Of a stretch of DNA of 37,434 bases, positions 8,553-16,391 are shown piece after piece (the first letter of the stretch is position 1; every line of letters starts with the position of its first letter). The notes beneath the pieces were generated by a model. The model saw only the letters and a list, made by a program, of their open reading frames with translations, was not told the origin of the DNA and searched no databases. Source of the DNA: Acidobacteriota bacterium (GTDB taxonomy: Bacteria > Acidobacteriota > Terriglobia > Terriglobales > Acidobacteriaceae). The position numbers and the translations under genes were made by a program. The DNA is taken from contig JABBOG010000038.1 of the NCBI GenBank assembly GCA_019351975.1, forward strand, positions 1-37,434. Direction: 5' to 3'.

Positions 8553-8725
8553 ATCCTACATTTTAATTCGGATGAAGCAACCTTTTTACCGAGCGCCGCA
8601 ACCAATGTCCCTTCGTCAAATGGCATCTTCAAACGCCCAAACAGCGCTTTTGTCAATGCTCCCATCCGACTTCCTTCGCTCCTTCACCTCCACCTGAATC
8701 CGATACCGCCTTCCGCATCAACGCC

Positions 8726-9367
8726 TTACCGCCCCCGATGCACCAGCGACAAAAATTCGTTCCGCGTCTGCAACTGCGTCTTGAACACCCCGCGCAGCGA
8801 ACTCGTTACCGTCGCCGAACTCTGCTTCTGCACCCCGCGCATCATCATGCACAGGTGCTGCGCCTCCACCACCACACCCACCCCCTGCGGCCCGATCGCA
8901 GCCTCCACAGCCTCCGCAATCTGCTGCGTCATCCGCTCCTGCACCTGGAGCCGGCGTGCAAACACGTCCACAATCCGAGGCATCTTGCTCAGTCCCACAA
9001 CCTTTCCGTTCGGCACATACGCAATGTGCGCCTTGCCAAAAAACGGCAGCAGGTGGTGCTCGCATAACGAGTAAAACTCGATGTCCTTCACCATCACCAT
9101 CTCGTCGTATTCCACATCGAACAGCGCATCGTGCAGCACCTCCTCCACCGTCTGCGCATACCCCTGCGTCAAAAACGCCATGGACTTCTCCATCCGCATC
9201 GGCGTATTCAGCAGCCCATCCCGCTTCGGATCCTCGCCCACGCGCCGCAGCAACTCCGCATAGATCTCCTGCGTACTCGCATCCGACAGCATCGCTCCAC
9301 CGGACCGTTGCCCATTGCCATTCACCGCCAAAATTCCCTTCTCCATCGCTCCAACCTTCGTAGACAT
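8726..9367 (-). CDS. folE: GTP cyclohydrolase I FolE
   Basis: A 213-residue enzyme that opens GTP to 7,8-dihydroneopterin triphosphate, the entry step to folate and other tetrahydropterins. The zinc ligands are visible in [20 protein letters not shown] (Cys and His near 105-110) and in [15 protein letters not shown] (Cys near 176). [22 protein letters not shown] and the C-terminal TRNEFLSLV are diagnostic. The start at 9367 has AGAGAGG 9 nt upstream; an internal ATG at 9346 is less likely. It follows two PTPS-like genes on the same strand with a 113-bp gap. The four genes 11556-8726 probably work as a GTP-to-tetrahydropterin module. Confidence 0.96.
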   Translation of the reverse strand: MSTKVGAMEKGILAVNGNGQRSGGAMLSDASTQEIYAELLRRVGEDPKRDGLLNTPMRMEKSMAFLTQGYAQTVEEVLHDALFDVEYDEMVMVKDIEFYSLCEHHLLPFFGKAHIAYVPNGKVVGLSKMPRIVDVFARRLQVQERMTQQIAEAVEAAIGPQGVGVVVEAQHLCMMMRGVQKQSSATVTSSLRGVFKTQLQTRNEFLSLVHRGR

Positions 9368-9480
9368 CTCAGACAGCCTCTCTTAAACCGTACTCATGGC
9401 CCGCACTCTTATCCCGAAGACACTTCCACATCACCGAAACTACCGACCCGCCAAGGCACATCGATCAAGCCCGAGCTTTG

Positions 9481-9912
9481 CTATCTCCGCATCGGCGCGC
9501 CCTCACCGTAGTACTCAAATGAGTTGTTTCCCGTCTCCTCAATCCGCACGCGTTCCAGCCTCGCGTGAGGATAACCAGCAAATATCTCCCAAACCGTTAC
9601 ACATAGATTCTCCGTCGTCGACACCCGATCCCGAAAGACCTCCAGCATATTCAAATTCGCATGATCGAACAGATCGACCATCTCCCTCCGTGCGAACGAA
9701 TCCAGATCGGCCAGGTTCGTCACCATCCCCGTCGCCGCATCCACCGGCCCCGACAGCGTTACCTCCACCACGTAGTTGTGCCCATGTCCATACGGGTTAT
9801 TGCACTTGCCGAACGTCTCACGGTTCGCCTCCGCGGACAACGCATCCACATGCAGCCGATGCGCCGCGCTGAAGTGATACCGCCGTGACAAGTGCGCGAT
9901 CACCCGGCTCAT
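9481..9912 (-). CDS. 6-pyruvoyl-tetrahydropterin synthase family protein (copy A)
   Basis: A 143-residue member of the PTPS/QueD family. Zinc ligands are the His of FSAAHRL and the pair in GHGHNY. The catalytic Cys lies in FGKCNNPYGHGHNY, the Asp-His pair in LFDHANLN, and Glu in RIEETGNN. The wording of these motifs (GKCNNP-GHGHNY, DAATGMVTNLADL, STTENLCVTVW) is closer to animal-type PTPS than to E. coli QueD, which has CGRLHGHS at the catalytic site. It may therefore make 6-pyruvoyl- rather than 6-carboxy-tetrahydropterin; that is inference. The ATG overlaps the stop of the paralogue upstream (ATGA) and is preceded by GGGGAGGGAG, so the two are translationally coupled. folE follows 113 bp downstream. 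Confidence 0.93.
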   Translation of the reverse strand: MSRVIAHLSRRYHFSAAHRLHVDALSAEANRETFGKCNNPYGHGHNYVVEVTLSGPVDAATGMVTNLADLDSFARREMVDLFDHANLNMLEVFRDRVSTTENLCVTVWEIFAGYPHARLERVRIEETGNNSFEYYGEGAPMRR

Positions 9913-10331
9913 GCTCCCTCCCCATAAAAATCCGCAAACAAGTCCGGCATCTCATACACCCTCACCCGATGCAGCCTCGCCCCCGGAATCTTTCCCTCCA
10001 GCCGCCGCCAGATCGCCACCGCGATATTCTCCGTCGTCGGCACCGCCCCACTTGCCTCCGCAAACTCCGGCACCTCGTAGTTCAAATGCCGATGGTCGTA
10101 CACCGACACCACCTCGCGCTCCAGAATCTCCTTCAGCAGTTTCAGATCCACCACAAACCCCGACACGCCATCGATCTCCCCCGCCACCGTCACCTCAAGC
10201 GTGTAGTTGTGCCCGTGTCCCTGGCGGTTCGCGCACTTGCCGAACACGCGCACATTTTCTTCCTCACTCCACGCAGGGTTCCAGTAAAAATGCGCTGCGG
10301 AGAAGTCAGCCTTACGAGTCAGCAGGATCAT
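9909..10331 (-). CDS. 6-pyruvoyl/6-carboxy-tetrahydropterin synthase family protein (copy B)
   Basis: A 140-residue paralogue of the adjacent PTPS-like protein. It keeps the full active site: His in FSAAHFYWNP, Cys in FGKCANRQGHGHNY, Asp-His in VYDHRHLN and Glu in VRVYEMPD. It differs from copy A at many other positions, for example no TGMV-NLADL motif but SGFVVDLKLL. Two active paralogues side by side suggest either different products (queuosine precursor versus biopterin-type cofactor) or a heteromeric enzyme. The ATG at 10331 is favoured; a longer reading would need a TTG at 10388. Its stop overlaps the start of copy A by 4 nt. Confidence 0.9.
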   Translation of the reverse strand: MILLTRKADFSAAHFYWNPAWSEEENVRVFGKCANRQGHGHNYTLEVTVAGEIDGVSGFVVDLKLLKEILEREVVSVYDHRHLNYEVPEFAEASGAVPTTENIAVAIWRRLEGKIPGARLHRVRVYEMPDLFADFYGEGA

Positions 10332-10515
10332 ATCGTTCAACCATCCCCAAAATACTTTCTGCGAAATTTCACTTCGTTGGATGCTCAACCCGCCGCCCGG
10401 ATGCGGCCACTACAACCTCGACCCCGCCCTTCCAAGCCCCATCCGTTCCGAAAGACCACCAACACCGCCGACAAGCGCACGAACCCGGACGTTAAGTCCA
10501 CCAAACGCACCCAAT

Positions 10516-11556
10516 CTATCCTCCAGTGCGATACTCCCTGCCTTTCCACGCCACCTGGTGAAACACGCGATGCCCCATCCAGCTCCGCACCAGCAGCCAC
10601 ACAAACAGCGGCAGCGCCACCGGCGACACTGCACAATCCCAGAATCCGAAGTTCGACTTCGCCACCCTGCCATAGAACCGAAACAGCGTCCTCACCCATA
10701 TCGCCAGAATCACCATCTGCTGCCAGAACACCAGATAATGCAGCGGAATCAGCACCAACGGCAACAAAAGCAGCGCAATATCCAGCAGCCGCCACGCCGC
10801 CAGCGTCAGAGCATGCGGAAACAGCAGCGCCAGATTCTTCGTCCATCCCTCCGCCATATCCCTGAATCCCCGGTACATCCGCGTACTCAGCGCATCCGGC
10901 GCATACCGAAACCGCAGCCTCCGCCTTGACCGCTTCACCGCATCCGCCAGATCAACGTCCTCCAGCACCGACCGCCCCACCGCGCGATGCCCGCCGACTG
11001 CGAAATACGCCCCCCGCTCCACCATGAGAAACTGTCCATTCGCCGCCGCAAGCCCATTGTCTACATCATTTACCTGCGCTGGCGGATACACCACTGCAAG
11101 CTCAGAAAACACCAGCGGCATCAGCGCCTGCTGCCAGAATCCGCTCACCATCTGCCGCGGAGAATAGGACAGCAACGCCGCTCCAGTTCGCTCCGCCTCA
11201 TGTAGCGCCCGCACCAGATTCCCCGGCTCATGCAGCGTATCCGCATCCGTAAACAGCAGCCAATCCCCCACCGACTGCTCCGCGCCAAACCAGCACGCGT
11301 TCGTCTTCCCCGTAAACACCCGGGTTTGCGCACCCAACTCCATCGGCGGAGCCTCCAGCACGCGCACGCCTGCGTGCTCCTCCGCAACCTTCGCCGCCAC
11401 AGCCGCCGTGCCATCCGTTGAGCCGTCATCCACCACGATCAGCTCCCAGTCGCGCCCCAGCAGGAACTCCTCGTCGCTCTGCAACGCCAGCGTATGCAAG
11501 CAGTTACCCAGGTTTGCCACTTCATTACGTGCGGGCACAATCACCGAAAGCTTCAT
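10516..11556 (-). CDS. GT2 family glycosyltransferase with C-terminal membrane helices (HpnB/CrtQ-like)
   Basis: A 346-residue protein starting directly with a GT-A fold: MKLSVIVPARNEVANL, then VVDDGSTDGT (nucleotide binding), LLFTDADTLHEPGN (the D-x-D metal motif), NGQFLMVERGAYFAVGGH and VLEDVDLADAVKR (the catalytic ED). Three hydrophobic segments follow (about 245-345), and the C-terminus has HQVAWKGREY, as in hopanoid- or carotenoid-linked glycosyltransferases of the HpnB/CrtQ group. The acceptor cannot be told. A GTG 18 codons upstream (11610) is open, but the GT domain begins cleanly at the ATG of 11556. It is the first gene of the leftward run leading to the two PTPS genes and folE. It is divergent from the thioredoxin-like gene. 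Confidence 0.85.
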   Translation of the reverse strand: MKLSVIVPARNEVANLGNCLHTLALQSDEEFLLGRDWELIVVDDGSTDGTAAVAAKVAEEHAGVRVLEAPPMELGAQTRVFTGKTNACWFGAEQSVGDWLLFTDADTLHEPGNLVRALHEAERTGAALLSYSPRQMVSGFWQQALMPLVFSELAVVYPPAQVNDVDNGLAAANGQFLMVERGAYFAVGGHRAVGRSVLEDVDLADAVKRSRRRLRFRYAPDALSTRMYRGFRDMAEGWTKNLALLFPHALTLAAWRLLDIALLLLPLVLIPLHYLVFWQQMVILAIWVRTLFRFYGRVAKSNFGFWDCAVSPVALPLFVWLLVRSWMGHRVFHQVAWKGREYRTGG

Positions 11557-11617
11557 CGACGAGCGCTTTCCATCCTCTTCATTTTGCAACGCGTTAGCAG
11601 CATCATTCACAACTTCG

Positions 11618-11623
11618 TATTAT
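11618..11623 (+). promoter_or_regulatory. Putative -10 box before the thioredoxin-like gene
   Basis: TATTAT ends 7 nt before the ATG at 11631, and TTAGCA lies 18 bp upstream (11594-11599) as a weak -35. The leader would be zero or one base long. An alternative reading is that AGGAACT acts as a ribosome binding site. Confidence 0.35.
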
Positions 11624-11630
11624 AGGAACT

Positions 11631-12134
11631 ATGCGGTCGCAGCACACAATCCGCCTTTGCGCCCTCGCCGCCCTGGCCTGCTTCCTCTCCTCCGGCTGCG
11701 ATCGCGACTCCCGCCCCGGCCAACTCGGCCACGCAGCCCCCGTCTTCTCCATCACCGACGGGCAGCACACCGTCGACCTCGCCAACTATCGCGGCAAGGT
11801 CGTCGTTCTCAACTTCTGGGCCAGCTGGTGCGCCCCCTGCATCGAGGAGATGCCAACGCTCGTCGCCTTGCAACAGCAACTCCCCCAGATTCAAGTCATT
11901 GGCGTCGCCAGCGACGAAGACTACAGCCAGTACCAGACATACATCGCACAGCGCCACATCACCATGCTCACCGTCTTCGACCAGAACCAGAAGTCCAACG
12001 CCCTCTACGGCAGCTTCCGCTTCCCCGAAACCTACATCATCGACAAGCAGGGCATCATCCGCCGCAAGCTCATCGGTGCGCAGGACTTCACCGCCCCGGA
12101 CTTCATCGCCTATCTCAAAAAACTTGCCGCGTAA
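11631..12134 (+). CDS. TlpA/ResA-like thioredoxin-fold lipoprotein
   Basis: A 167-residue envelope thiol-disulfide oxidoreductase. The hydrophobic N-terminus ends in the lipobox LSSGC (Cys23), so it should be membrane-anchored outside the cytoplasm. The thioredoxin domain (about 33-165) has VVVLNFWASWCAPCIEEMP, with active-site WCAPC near residues 65-69. A cis-Pro loop lies in FRFPETYIIDKQG, typical of TlpA/ResA/AlkyI hydroperoxide-related proteins. Such proteins reduce apocytochrome c cysteines or other exported thiols. A c-type cytochrome-like gene lies 4 kb away but there is no ccm cluster here. It is followed after 30 bp by the HMA-like gene. Confidence 0.9.
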   Translation: MRSQHTIRLCALAALACFLSSGCDRDSRPGQLGHAAPVFSITDGQHTVDLANYRGKVVVLNFWASWCAPCIEEMPTLVALQQQLPQIQVIGVASDEDYSQYQTYIAQRHITMLTVFDQNQKSNALYGSFRFPETYIIDKQGIIRRKLIGAQDFTAPDFIAYLKKLAA

Positions 12135-12164
12135 CCCTCTCCTGCCCCTGCTAAAATCGCTTGT

Positions 12165-12434
12165 ATGACGCAGCTTGACGTAATGTATCGCTTTGGCGCA
12201 GCCCCCTCCGAAGAGGCCATCAGAGCACTCGGTCGCATCCGCGAGATCTATGGAATCCGCCGCACCGAATTCAACGAAGCCGACAAAACCGTGCGCGTCG
12301 AATACGACGCAACCCGTCTCACCGAACCCATCGTCCATCAGCTCCTTCGCCGTACCGGCCTTGATGTCCTGGAGCGTGTCTCCTTGCTCCCGCCTCAGCC
12401 TGAGCCCGTCCCAGCCGCACCGACTGCAAGCTGA
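12165..12434 (+). CDS. Small protein resembling an HMA-type ferredoxin-like fold, no metal cysteines
   Basis: An 89-residue protein. The region 1-70 reads like a beta-alpha-beta-beta-alpha-beta unit similar to heavy-metal-associated domains: MTQLDVMYRFG, an alpha segment with EEAIRALGRIREIYGI, then KTVRVEYDATRLTEPIVHQLLRRTGLDV. The Cys-x-x-Cys metal site of true HMA domains is absent, the corresponding loop being GAAPSEE. The C-terminal 20 residues are Pro/Ala-rich. It sits between the thioredoxin-like lipoprotein (30 bp upstream) and tRNA-Arg, and upstream of feoAB. A role in metal or redox handling would be a guess. TAAAAT lies 7 nt before the ATG. Confidence 0.7.
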   Translation: MTQLDVMYRFGAAPSEEAIRALGRIREIYGIRRTEFNEADKTVRVEYDATRLTEPIVHQLLRRTGLDVLERVSLLPPQPEPVPAAPTAS

Positions 12435-12489
12435 GGTTGATCAAGAGCCGCTCATCGGTTATTCTTAAACAGTTGCAACCAAGCAATGT

Positions 12490-12566
12490 GCGCCCGTAGC
12501 TCAGCTGGATAGAGCGCCTGGCTACGAACCAGTAGGTCGGAGGTTCGAATCCTTCCGGGCGCACCA
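12490..12566 (+). tRNA. tRNA-Arg (ACG anticodon)
   Basis: A complete cloverleaf. Acceptor strands GCGCCCG (12490-12496) and CGGGCGC (12556-12562) pair perfectly. The D-arm is GCTC/GAGC. The anticodon arm has loop CTACGAA with anticodon ACG at 12524-12526. The T-arm is GGAGG-TTCGAAT-CCTTC. Discriminator A is followed by an encoded CCA (12564-12566). The A34 would be deaminated to inosine, so the tRNA reads CGU/CGC/CGA. Confidence 0.97.
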
Positions 12567-12638
12567 CACCTCCCTCTAATACATATATCGTCCAAAGCCG
12601 ACAACACAATAGGCACAACCCATGCAGCGTTTCTCTTT

Positions 12639-12941
12639 ATGCAGTATAGTAAAGAGGACCAACTTGGTCGCATATGTGATGCGGTGAACGATCTGGCTTT
12701 GAGCGACGCGAAAGTAGGAAGCATCGGCGTAGTCGAACGCGTCGATCTGCCCGACGATATAAGCCATTACCTCGCGCATCTCGGCTTCCTTCCCGGTACA
12801 ACCGTTGAAATCCTTCGCCGCGCACCCGCAGGCGACCCGCGTGTCTATCGTATTGACGGCGTTGAGGTTGGGCTTCGCAACGAAACCGCGCGTCACATCT
12901 ATCTGAGCCTCACCCCAACTCCGACGGGTACGTCCCGATGA
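12639..12941 (+). CDS. feoA: FeoA family ferrous iron transport protein
   Basis: A 100-residue cytosolic SH3-like protein. From residue 20 it reads LSDAKVGSIGVVERVDLP, then HYLAHLGFLPGTTVEILRRAP and VGLRNETARHIYL, the FeoA domain. FeoA helps the membrane transporter FeoB. The ATG at 12639 gives 15 residues not expected in FeoA. A GTG at 12684 would give an 85-residue protein starting just before the domain. That start would leave room for a TATAGT box and a 13-bp palindrome upstream, so it should be considered. The stop overlaps the feoB ATG by 4 nt (ATGA), giving translational coupling. Confidence 0.9.
   Translation: MQYSKEDQLGRICDAVNDLALSDAKVGSIGVVERVDLPDDISHYLAHLGFLPGTTVEILRRAPAGDPRVYRIDGVEVGLRNETARHIYLSLTPTPTGTSR
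12645..12669 (+). promoter_or_regulatory. Putative feo promoter/operator (TATAGT box plus 13-bp palindrome)
   Basis: TATAGT (12645-12650) is a good -10 hexamer. Six bases later begins GACCAA-C-TTGGTC (12657-12669), a perfect 6+1+6 palindrome. It would overlap the transcription start and sit before the GTG at 12684. It does not match the Fur or DtxR consensus. No good -35 is seen. Confidence 0.35.
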
Positions 12942-14845
12942 GCTGCCACGGAACGCCAGCCGAACTCATCGAAGAGCTCCCGCCAGCCCCCACCGGAACC
13001 CGGCCGCTGCGCACCGTCGCTCTCATCGGTCCTCCCAACTGCGGCAAATCCACACTCTTCAATCGCCTCACCGGCATGCGCCAGAAGGTCGCAAACTACC
13101 CCGGCGTCACCGTCGAACATCACTCCGGACGCATGAAGAGCATCGGCCGCAGTGACCTCACCCTGATCGATCTCCCTGGCATCTACAGTCTCGCAACGTA
13201 CTCCGAAGACGCACGCGTCGCCGTCGTCGTACTTACCGGCAAGATGCCCGGCGTTCCCAAGCCCGACTGCGTGCTCCTCGTCCTCGACGCGACGCACATG
13301 AACCGTCAACTCATGCTCGCGGCACCCGTTTTTTCCATTGGTCTGCCTACGCTTGTTCTCCTGAACATGTCCGATCAGCTGGAGGCCCGCGGCGGTAAAA
13401 TCGACACCCTCGCCATGGCAAAGGAGCTTGGCCACCCCGTCGCCCTCATCAGTGCCGCACATGGCAAAGGACTTAGCGTTATCCCGGAGTTTCTGGCGCG
13501 CGCTGGTAGCCGTCCCGACGACGGTTCCCGCCCCGTCCATCTACCTGTGCTCCAAAGCGCTGCATCCTGCCGCACCTGGGCCACCCAGGTCACCGCGCGC
13601 ACCAACTATCAGTCACCGTCCGCATCTATGTGGACGCGGCGGCTGGATAGTGTTTTGCTGCATCGTGTCTTCGGGCCGCTCATCTTTCTCGCTGTCGTTA
13701 TCGCCGTCTTTCAGGTCGTCTTTACCATCGGCCAGCCGCTCAGCGACGGCCTCGGGGCCATCCTCACCGACGCCGGCGCCAAGGCCGCGCTCCTTCTGCC
13801 CGACAACTGGCTTCGTGCGCTGCTTCGCGACGGTCTGTGGAACGGCGTGCAGTCTGTTCTGGTCTTCCTGCCGCAGATTTTGCTGCTCTTTCTCTTCATC
13901 GGCATCCTGGAAGATTCGGGCTATCTGGCGCGCGCCGCACTCATCGCCGACCGCGTCATGCGCTCCTTCGGACTCAACGGTAAAGCCTTCATTCCATTAC
14001 TCTCCGCCTACGCCTGTGCCGTTCCCGCCATCATGGCCACGCGCACCATTGAGAACAAGCGCGAGCGTATCGCCACCATCCTCGTAGCGCCCTTCATGAC
14101 ATGCTCCGCGCGGTTGCCCATCTATACGCTGATCATCGCTGCCTTCATACCGAATCAGCGCTTTCTTGGCGGCATAATCGGTCTGCGCGCCCTGGTGATG
14201 CTCAGCCTCTACGCGCTCGGCTTCCTTGCTGCGCTCCTCACGGCGAAGATGCTCAACTCTTCTGTAATGAAGGCCGTAACGACACCTTTTATACTGGAAC
14301 TTCCACAGTATCGCTGGCCCACCATCACCTCCCTCGGCCTCAGGCTCTACGACCGTGGCAAGCTCTTCATCAAGAAGGCCGGAACGGTGATTCTTACGGT
14401 GACGTTCCTTGTATGGGTCTTCAGCGTTCTGCCCATCCATGGCGGGCAGTTCTCGTCGTTGTCGACCAGCGTCATTGGTCACCTCGGCCACTGGATCGAG
14501 CCAGCGATCCGCCCGCTGGGCTTCAACTGGAAGATAGGCATAGGGTTACTCAGCTCCATTGTGGCGCGCGAGGTGATCGTCGGAACGCTTGGAACGCTCT
14601 ACGGCATGGATCCCGCAACGCATGCGCTGGGCCTGCAAACTGCTCTACGGCATGACATTAGCCTGGGCGGTGCCGTAGCCCTGGTGGTATTTTTCGCGTT
14701 TGCGATGCAATGCACCTCCACGCTTGCGGTGGTGCGGCGCGAGACCAATAGCTGGAAGATTCCAGCGCTGCAGTTCCTGTACATGACGGTGGTTGCGTAC
14801 GTTGCTGCGCTGGTCACCAACCAGGTGATTCTGCGGCTCTTTTGA
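12938..14845 (+). CDS. feoB: Ferrous iron transporter FeoB
   Basis: A 635-residue inner-membrane Fe(II) transporter. The N-terminal G domain shows G1 GPPNCGKST (near residue 32), the switch region NYPGVTVEHHSG, G3 DLPGIYSL and G4 NMSD. A helical spacer follows. The membrane part begins near residue 245 (FGPLIFLAVVIAVFQVV) with Gate-type repeats, FIGILEDSGYLARAA and KAFIPLLSAYACAVPAIMATRTI, and the conserved FMTCSARLPIYTLI. The second half contains the SIVAREVIVGTLGTLYG segment. The protein lacks a FeoC domain and is shorter than E. coli FeoB (773). It overlaps feoA by 4 nt, so the two form an operon; it is convergent with nadK. Confidence 0.97.
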   Translation: MSCHGTPAELIEELPPAPTGTRPLRTVALIGPPNCGKSTLFNRLTGMRQKVANYPGVTVEHHSGRMKSIGRSDLTLIDLPGIYSLATYSEDARVAVVVLTGKMPGVPKPDCVLLVLDATHMNRQLMLAAPVFSIGLPTLVLLNMSDQLEARGGKIDTLAMAKELGHPVALISAAHGKGLSVIPEFLARAGSRPDDGSRPVHLPVLQSAASCRTWATQVTARTNYQSPSASMWTRRLDSVLLHRVFGPLIFLAVVIAVFQVVFTIGQPLSDGLGAILTDAGAKAALLLPDNWLRALLRDGLWNGVQSVLVFLPQILLLFLFIGILEDSGYLARAALIADRVMRSFGLNGKAFIPLLSAYACAVPAIMATRTIENKRERIATILVAPFMTCSARLPIYTLIIAAFIPNQRFLGGIIGLRALVMLSLYALGFLAALLTAKMLNSSVMKAVTTPFILELPQYRWPTITSLGLRLYDRGKLFIKKAGTVILTVTFLVWVFSVLPIHGGQFSSLSTSVIGHLGHWIEPAIRPLGFNWKIGIGLLSSIVAREVIVGTLGTLYGMDPATHALGLQTALRHDISLGGAVALVVFFAFAMQCTSTLAVVRRETNSWKIPALQFLYMTVVAYVAALVTNQVILRLF

Positions 14846-14920
14846 TCCGTTGGTGCGTTTTCGCGTGATTTAGGGGTTGTGCGGCTGGGGTTAGTGGTTT
14901 TGTCGCTGGGATTTGGGGTT

Positions 14921-15781
14921 TTACCGCTCACCCCAGCTCAGCTTCGACCGCAGCACGTTGAACAACCCGTTCGGATGCAGCCGCAGCAGGTGCACGCTGC
15001 GGTCCGACTTGCGGCAGAGGATGCGGTCGTTCAGCAGCAACTCCACCGTCTCCTGGCCGTCCACGGTGAGGAAGGTCTCGTGCGGTACGACGTCGACGAC
15101 GACGGCGATCTCGCTGTCACCCGGAAAGACGATCGGGCGGATGGTCAGCAGGTGGGGGCAGATGGCGGTCAGCACCATCGCTTCCACGGCGGGGATAAGG
15201 ATGGGGCCGTCGGCGGAGAGCGTATACGCTGTCGAGCCGGTGGGTGTGGAGACGATGACGCCGTCGGCGCGGAAGCGAGCGACAAACTGGCCGTCGAGCT
15301 CGATGGCGAACTCACCCATGCGCGCGATAGCACCTTTGGCAAGGACCACATCGTTGAGCGCGTTCCACTCCTGAAACAGCTTGCCGTCGCGGATCAGCTC
15401 GGCGTGCATCAGGCTGCGCTTGTCGACGATGGCGGTGCCGGCCATCCACGCCTCGAAGGTGATGTACAGCTCGGCGAGCGGAATCTCCGTGAGGAAGCCG
15501 AGCGAGCCGAGGTTCACGCCGAGGATCGGCGTATCGGTGTGCGCGAAGGCGCGCGCGGCCGAGAGCAGCGTTCCGTCGCCGCCGAGCGAGATCACCACCA
15601 CAGGGTTGTGCCCGGGCATGGCCGAGCGCTCCACGGCCTCCGCCTGCCGCCCAAGATAGGTGGCGCTCTCCACGTCCAGCACCGTAGCAAACCCCTGCGC
15701 GCTGAGCCAGTCCAGGAGTTCGGTGAGGATGAGCTCCAGCTCTGGCTTCTGCGGTTTGGAGACGATGGCGACCTTCTGCAT
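14921..15781 (-). CDS. nadK: NAD kinase
   Basis: A 286-residue NAD(+)/NADH kinase that makes NADP. It begins MQKVAIVSKPQKPELELIL. The GGDGTLL motif (VVISLGGDGTLLSAARA, near residue 68) and the NLGSLGFLTE segment are characteristic. NDVVLAKG (the NE/D motif) and the Gly-rich STPTGSTAYTLSADGP loop follow near 180. The reading frame extends upstream to 15898, but that extension carries no homology and the ATG at 15781 fits the family. A TACACT hexamer lies 9 nt upstream, implying a 2-3 nt leader. The coding strand is C-rich, unlike the leftward genes before 12 kb. Confidence 0.96.
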   Translation of the reverse strand: MQKVAIVSKPQKPELELILTELLDWLSAQGFATVLDVESATYLGRQAEAVERSAMPGHNPVVVISLGGDGTLLSAARAFAHTDTPILGVNLGSLGFLTEIPLAELYITFEAWMAGTAIVDKRSLMHAELIRDGKLFQEWNALNDVVLAKGAIARMGEFAIELDGQFVARFRADGVIVSTPTGSTAYTLSADGPILIPAVEAMVLTAICPHLLTIRPIVFPGDSEIAVVVDVVPHETFLTVDGQETVELLLNDRILCRKSDRSVHLLRLHPNGLFNVLRSKLSWGER

Positions 15782-15907
15782 GATGAGAAGAGTGTATCGC
15801 GCCGAAGGGCGGAACCGGGGCTTCGTTTGCGAGTGAGTGACGCTTCGGTTACGGGCTGGCCGCGCAGGCGGATGGTCAAAAGCCGCGGCCAATGTCATGC
15901 TGGAGTG

Positions 15908-16369
15908 ATGAGACTACAGAGGCTGCTGTGCGTTGCGGTGGGATGCGGGTTGATCGGTTCGACGATGAGTGTGGCGCAGGAGAAGGGCAACTGGCGCGCT
16001 GCCAACTCGGCGGCCAAGTCCATCACCGGCGACATCGCGTTTTCAAGCGAGAAGCTGGCCATCAACTTTGCGTCGTTCTGGTTTGCTGAGATTCGCACGC
16101 TGACGCCAGCCGAGGTTGGCTCTGTCTTCGACGCCGGCAACGGATCGGCGGGAAGTGGCGAACTGTACCGCGTGAGCATCCCCGGAGACAAGCGGTTCCT
16201 GCACAAGAACACGCTGTGCGGCGGCGAAGACGTGCAGTGGATCGCGGCGTATGTCTCCGGCCACGAGCTTCAGCTGGCGCTCTTCTCCGGCGGAAAGCCG
16301 CCTGTGTTTACGCCGGAGGGAATGGCAAATGCCGCAGATCTGTGCGGTACGTTTGCGTATGTGAAGTGA
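15908..16369 (+). CDS. Small secreted protein of unknown function
   Basis: A 153-residue protein with a signal peptide (MRLQRLLCVAVGCGLIGSTM, cleavage near SVAQ). I do not recognise the mature domain. It has an IAFSSEKLAINFASFWFAEI segment that looks like a beta-rich lipid- or ligand-binding face, followed by EVGSVFD. Two cysteines lie in NTLCGGEDVQW and AADLCGTFAY, which could form a disulfide. TGGAG sits 6 nt upstream of the ATG. A much longer open frame runs upstream to 14879 but crosses nadK and is not credible. The gene is divergent from nadK and convergent with the following broken gene. Confidence 0.75.
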   Translation: MRLQRLLCVAVGCGLIGSTMSVAQEKGNWRAANSAAKSITGDIAFSSEKLAINFASFWFAEIRTLTPAEVGSVFDAGNGSAGSGELYRVSIPGDKRFLHKNTLCGGEDVQWIAAYVSGHELQLALFSGGKPPVFTPEGMANAADLCGTFAYVK

Positions 16370-16391
16370 GAAGCAACAGCACCGAGCATGG

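Noticed and set aside
14879-15907. Upstream extension of the small secreted protein frame through nadK
   Set aside because: It is antisense to the nadK coding sequence. The ATG at 15908 begins a proper signal peptide with a ribosome binding site.
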